NCBI GenBank assembly: GCA_025408405.1
Contig: JANYJE010000061.1
Location: 1-55,526, forward strand
Length of the DNA stretch: 55,526 nucleotides
Source: Nitrosomonadales bacterium
GTDB lineage: Bacteria > Pseudomonadota > Gammaproteobacteria > Burkholderiales > Gallionellaceae
Reading direction: 5' to 3'
A program made the position numbers and the translations under genes. Position 1 is the first letter of the stretch, and every line of letters starts with the position of its first letter. The notes under the pieces were generated by a model. The model saw nothing but the letters and a program-made list of their open reading frames with translations. It searched no databases and had not been told where the DNA came from. Below are positions 51,859 through 55,526 of this stretch, one piece after another.

Positions 51859-54299
51859 CTAGCCTTGGTCACTCTGCATATCTGGCCGGTAAAGCTTCAC
51901 ATTATTGCGTCCGCCTTTTTTGGCATTGTACATGGCGATGTCGGCGCATTTGACCAATTGAGTCTCATCATTGCCATGGTCCGGGTAGACGGCAACCCCC
52001 GTACTTGAAGAGATATTCAGGCTTTGTCCGACCAATACGAATGGCTGGTTGAGGGCCTGGCGTATTTTTTCCGCTACCAGCAGCGCATCCTGTTCCGCTT
52101 CAATGACCGGCAACAACACCACGAACTCGTCTCCGCCGATGCGCGCACGCAATCCTGCATGCGTTTTGCCACTTCTTTCAACAGCAGGTCGCCGACATGG
52201 TGCCCGAGCGAGTCGTTTATCGGTTTGAACTTGTCCAGGTCGAGGAACATCAAGGCCGGGTGTGCCTTGTCCCGGCGGGCGATGGCAAGAGCCTGTTGCA
52301 GCCGGTCGCTGAACAGGGTGCGGTTAGGCAGGTCGGTAAGCGTGTCGTAATGCGCGAGGCGGCGTATTTGTATTTCTGCATTTTTCCGGTTGGTGATGTC
52401 TTGTGCAAAACCGGTGGTGCCGAGCAGATGGCCGTCTATATCCGTGATCGGTGCCTTGAAGGTTTCGACCCAATGTATTCCGAGGTTATCCATCGACATT
52501 TCTTCAGTCAGTTTCTGCTTGCGCATGGAAATGACCTCGGCATCATCCGCATGATATTTTTCCGCCAGTTCTTGCGGCCAGAGATCAAAGTCGGTCTTGC
52601 CCAGCACATCCTGCATTTGTGCCAGCCCGGTGGTTCTGAAAAAAGCTTTATTCACGGCGACAAAGCGGCCGTCCATGTCTTTCAGCCAGATCAGGTAAGG
52701 CACGTTGTCCAGGATGGCGCGCAGGCTGGCTTCGCTTCTGGCTAACTGTTCCTCTGCCTTCTTGCGTTCGGTAATATCCTCGGAAATTCCAAGCAGGTGC
52801 ATGGGCTGGCCCAGATCGTCCCGTATGGCGATCTTTTTCGTATGCAGGATGCGGGTTCCGCCCGGTGTGTCAATGAGTTCCTCGGCTATGCTTACCACGC
52901 CATTTTTAGTCAACACTTCCCTGTCATTTGAGGTAAAGGAATCAGCCTGATCACGGGGGAAGAAATCGTAATCGTTGTGGCCGATCAATTCATTGCGGCC
53001 ACGCCCCAATAGTTCCTCACCTGCATGGTTAAGCAGCTCAAAACGCAGGTCATGTGCATTCTTCAGGAAAATCATGTCCGGAATGTTGTTGATGATGCTA
53101 TCGAGAAGCAGATTGGTCGAGTGCAGTTTCTCCTCGGCTTGCATGCGTTCTGTCATGTCGCTGAAGTTTGCCAGCAGGCGTGAGCCTACCCACGAACCCA
53201 TGAGGATCACATGTTTTACCGTGCCATCCTTGCAGGAAATGGCGAACTCCATCGGGGCAATGGCAGTCTCCTCCCGGAGCGCGCGGGTAATTTCTGCGTT
53301 CCACTCTGACACGGATTTTTCGCGGTAGGCAGGGTCCGGGTAGGCGCGGAGATTCCACTGATCTATCGTGGGAACATCTTCAAGGGTGTAACCGAACATG
53401 GTCGTGAACCTGCGGTTGGCGTATTCAATAATGCCGTGCTCGTTTGCCCATGCAACAGCGACCGCTGAAGAATCCATAATGGCTTGAAGTCTTGTTTCGC
53501 TCTCCCTGAGTGCCTGCTCCGCCTGCTTGCGCTCATCTATCTCTGATTTCAGTTGTGTGGTGAATGCCTGGAGCTTGTCGGTCATCAGGTTGATGGAATC
53601 GGCCAGTTCGGTGAGTTCATCCGAGCCCTTGTGGCTGATCCGGTAATTCAGGTTGCCGCCGGAAATGATTCTCGCGCCATAATGCAACGCTGCCAGACGC
53701 TGACGCAGCAGTTTCCCGACAAATGCCAGAGTCAGGATGGTGGAGAGTGCCAGCGTGGCCGAAAATAAAATGATAAAAACGGTCAGGTACTTGTAGGCTC
53801 GTTCTACTGTCCGGCGGTTGGATTCTTCCAGTGCCGTTGCGCCATCGCGAATCTCCGAGGCCTTCACCAGTAATTGGCTTGCGAGCCTCTTGTCCAGCTC
53901 TGCATATACCTGTTGGTTGCTTCCGGAGGTTTTCAGTGTTTCCGTATTCTTGACAATGCGGTGAAAAATGAGCGCGCTGTCTTCTATGTTTCTGGCCATC
54001 TCTTCCAGTATCTGCTGGCTATTTTTATCCCTGAGCTGCTCCCGGGCTTTTTGTATCAGGCGATCGGATGTTTCCTTGTTGTTATCCCACTGTGTTGCCA
54101 CGTATCCTTCGCGATACAGGAAATACTGGTCCCGCAGTGAGGAGCGCTCAAAAAAATTAACCTTGATGCTGCTGGCAAGGGCATTGTCGTTTCTTGCTTG
54201 GGTGAATTCGACGTACGATCCGACAAGAACCGATCCCAGAATGGCGAGGGACGCTATCGTGAATGCCGAAACGATTCTTAACCGGGTAATGATGCGCAT
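51859..54299 (-). pseudogene. HAMP-PAS(x3)-GGDEF receptor with deletion in front of GGDEF
   Basis: From ATG 54299 the frame codes a helix (IVSAFTIASLAILGSVLVGS), a periplasmic region, a second helix (YLTVFIILFSATLALSTILT), HAMP, three PAS units and most of a GGDEF domain. At about 52150 the frame goes out after KRMQDCVR. The next frame resumes ARIGGDEFVVLLPVIEAEQD and ends at 51859. Against the paralogue at 38099 (NCVRESDTVARIGGD), about six codons plus one base are gone, so about 19 bases were lost. The motif itself is intact, but only a truncated cyclase would be made. Confidence 0.8.
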
Positions 54300-54305
54300 G
54301 ATCGG

Positions 54306-55348
54306 CTATCTGTTCATTCTGACGGCTTCCGGTTTGACGGCCTTGAGGGCGTCTGAGTAAATGTAGCTCCGGTAGTCCGGCATCTCCGCCTGTTCCGCCA
54401 ATTTATTTTTCATTGCCCATCTGGTTTCGTCTTCCAGGGTAATCAGCAGCATCTGGTCCAGCTCCAACTGGTAATGGAAATTGCTCCAGACATCGCGTAT
54501 GAGATCCTTGTCGATCCTGGTCGCTAGCGACATGATGGACTGGGCTTCGTCCGCATGCTCGGTAACGAATTTTTCCGCCTTGAGCAAGGCACGGAGAAAA
54601 CGTTTGACTGTTTCCGGATTGTTTTTGGCAAAATCCTGTTTTGAGGCGATATTGAAAGTTTCCGTATAAAGCTCTTTGTCGTAGAAGATGATTCCGTTTG
54701 CTCCCAGCTGCTTGTTGATGAGTGACAGGGGATAGTTCCAGATGGACACCGCATCTACTTTCTGCGCCATGACGGCGTCTAGCATCTCGTCCGGTTTCAA
54801 TGCGACAGGTTTAATTTCCTGTCGTGTGATGCCGTTCGCAGTCAACAGCGAGTCCAGGAAAAATTCGGATGTAGTGCCGGGGGCAAAGCCGATGCGTTTT
54901 CCTTTCAGGTTCCTGGGTGTAGCCAGCCCGGCATTCTTTCTGCCCACAATCGCGTTGTTCGTGGTGCTCGCATCTATGTTGGCAATAACAAATATTTTTT
55001 CGCCCTTGAGTATATTGAACATGACGGGCGTTTCTGCGACGGTTGCCAGGTCCGCCTTGCCGTCGAGGACTGATTGCAGGGCGGATTTGCCATAGGTATG
55101 CAATTGCTGCTGAACCTCCAGCCCCTCTGCGGCAAAGTAGCCTTTTGCCGCAGCGACATGCACCAGCGTGCATTGGGGCTGGTAGGTGTAAGCGACGGTT
55201 ATTTTTTGTAGTGGTACCGGGCTGGGGGGGCTGATTTCTGGCAGCCCACGAGTGTTGCGATGAGAGCCAATGCGAGAGACGTTTTGCACATCACTTGTCT
55301 GCCGATGAATATTTCACTTGTCTGTGTACTCTGGCGCAGAAATTTCAT
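54306..55348 (-). pseudogene. NMT1/SsuA-type substrate-binding lipoprotein with homopolymer frameshift
   Basis: The main frame (54306-55289) codes a complete solute-binding domain: ITVAYTYQPQCTLVHVAAAK, GYFAAEGLEVQQQL, ETPVMFNILKGEKIFVIANI and GKRIGFAPGTTSEFFLDSLL. Its own N-terminus has no signal. In the next frame ATG 55291 (or 55348) codes CKTSLALALIATLVGCQKSA, a perfect lipoprotein signal. The two join at the run of seven G at 55224-55230 if one more is present. Seven bases separate its end from the receptor start, so it may be the sensory subunit for that receptor. Confidence 0.78.
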
Positions 55349-55526
55349 GATGCATGCTTTGTTGTTATGGTAAATGCACTGTACACCTAAGGAAGGTCTG
55401 AATAAGTAACAACAAATGAGAACGACGAGCTCACAATCTTCCGAGAATGCTCGAATTGGGCGAAAAGACCCTTGGCAAGGTTCGTTTCGACTGCCATGCC
55501 GCTCGATTTCCCGTTCATCGGGCGCA
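55349..55526. other. Window-end region; possible mobile-element end
   Basis: No complete gene is present in the last 178 bases. AAGGAAGGTCTGAATAAGTAAC at 55389-55410 (quoted in parts: AAGGAAGGTC, TGAATAAGT) resembles the outer ends of IS5/IS4-like elements. A frame on either strand runs to the edge, but neither is convincing. The continuing sequence would be needed. Confidence 0.25.

Noticed and set aside
1..55526. CRISPR arrays, tRNA or rRNA genes
   Set aside because: No regularly spaced direct repeats and no cloverleaf or rRNA-like sequence were noticed by reading; a covariance-model scan would be more sensitive.

Overview
The window looks like chromosome of a Gram-negative betaproteobacterium, most likely a Gallionellaceae/Nitrosomonadales-type organism (Sideroxydans/Gallionella relatives). 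This is an inference from mid-to-high GC, codon use, lipoprotein and Sec signals, many GGDEF/EAL proteins, bacteriohemerythrin, c-type cytochrome, and a complete bacterial V/A-type ATP synthase operon. No rRNA, tRNA, CRISPR array or complete prophage was seen.

Layout. 0-1.5 kb: a tightly overlapping toxin-antitoxin block (cut Phd/YefM antitoxin, PIN toxin, Lar-like zinc ribbon, zeta-type kinase, 54-aa candidate antitoxin). 1.5-6.4 kb: small housekeeping and hypothetical genes (SRPBCC, DUF4389, cNMP-binding, DEDDy exonuclease, KTSC) and one small split gene. 6.6-9.2 kb: three YceI proteins around a cytochrome b561. 9.3-18.6 kb: orphan MlaF-like ATPase, methyltransferase, FliD-like protein, PepD, AEC transporter, FabMG-family protein, cNMP-binding protein, RsuA. 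18.9-21.1 kb: GGDEF-EAL plus HDOD operon. 21.3-25.2 kb: DsrC/TusE-like protein, SelO and three conserved unknowns. 25.6-29.6 kb: PAS-GGDEF-EAL, bacteriohemerythrin, YceH, methyltransferase. 29.8-37 kb: mostly minus-strand genes (DUF4189 pseudogene, cytochrome c, DUF1853, RutE-like, ArsC-like, YlqF), a truncated nuclease remnant next to an HNH-like gene, and a rhodanese. 37.1-43.2 kb: a frameshifted CopZ-type/macro-domain fusion, a large MASE1-CHASE-PAS-GGDKF sensor, PhzF and DUF2784 genes. 43.2-51.8 kb: V/A-type ATP synthase operon in the order G-C-I-K-F-E-A-B-D. 51.9-55.3 kb: a substrate-binding lipoprotein paired with a HAMP-PAS-GGDEF receptor, both reading-frame disrupted.

Themes. c-di-GMP signalling is dense: four GGDEF proteins, two of them with EAL domains. 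Two of the four are compromised (GGDKF; a deletion just before GGDEF), one has GADEF, and only one looks fully canonical. Several genes carry single lesions (poly-A 37778-37782, poly-G 55224-55230, extra T near 17078, lost base near 4027, in-frame TAA at 29851). These could be real decay, phase variation, or assembly errors; raw-read inspection would decide. The most novel-looking items are the CopZ-type/macro fusion, the toxin block with a Lar-like ribbon, the DsrC-like/SelO neighbourhood, and a TATCTAGATA motif shared by two promoter regions.
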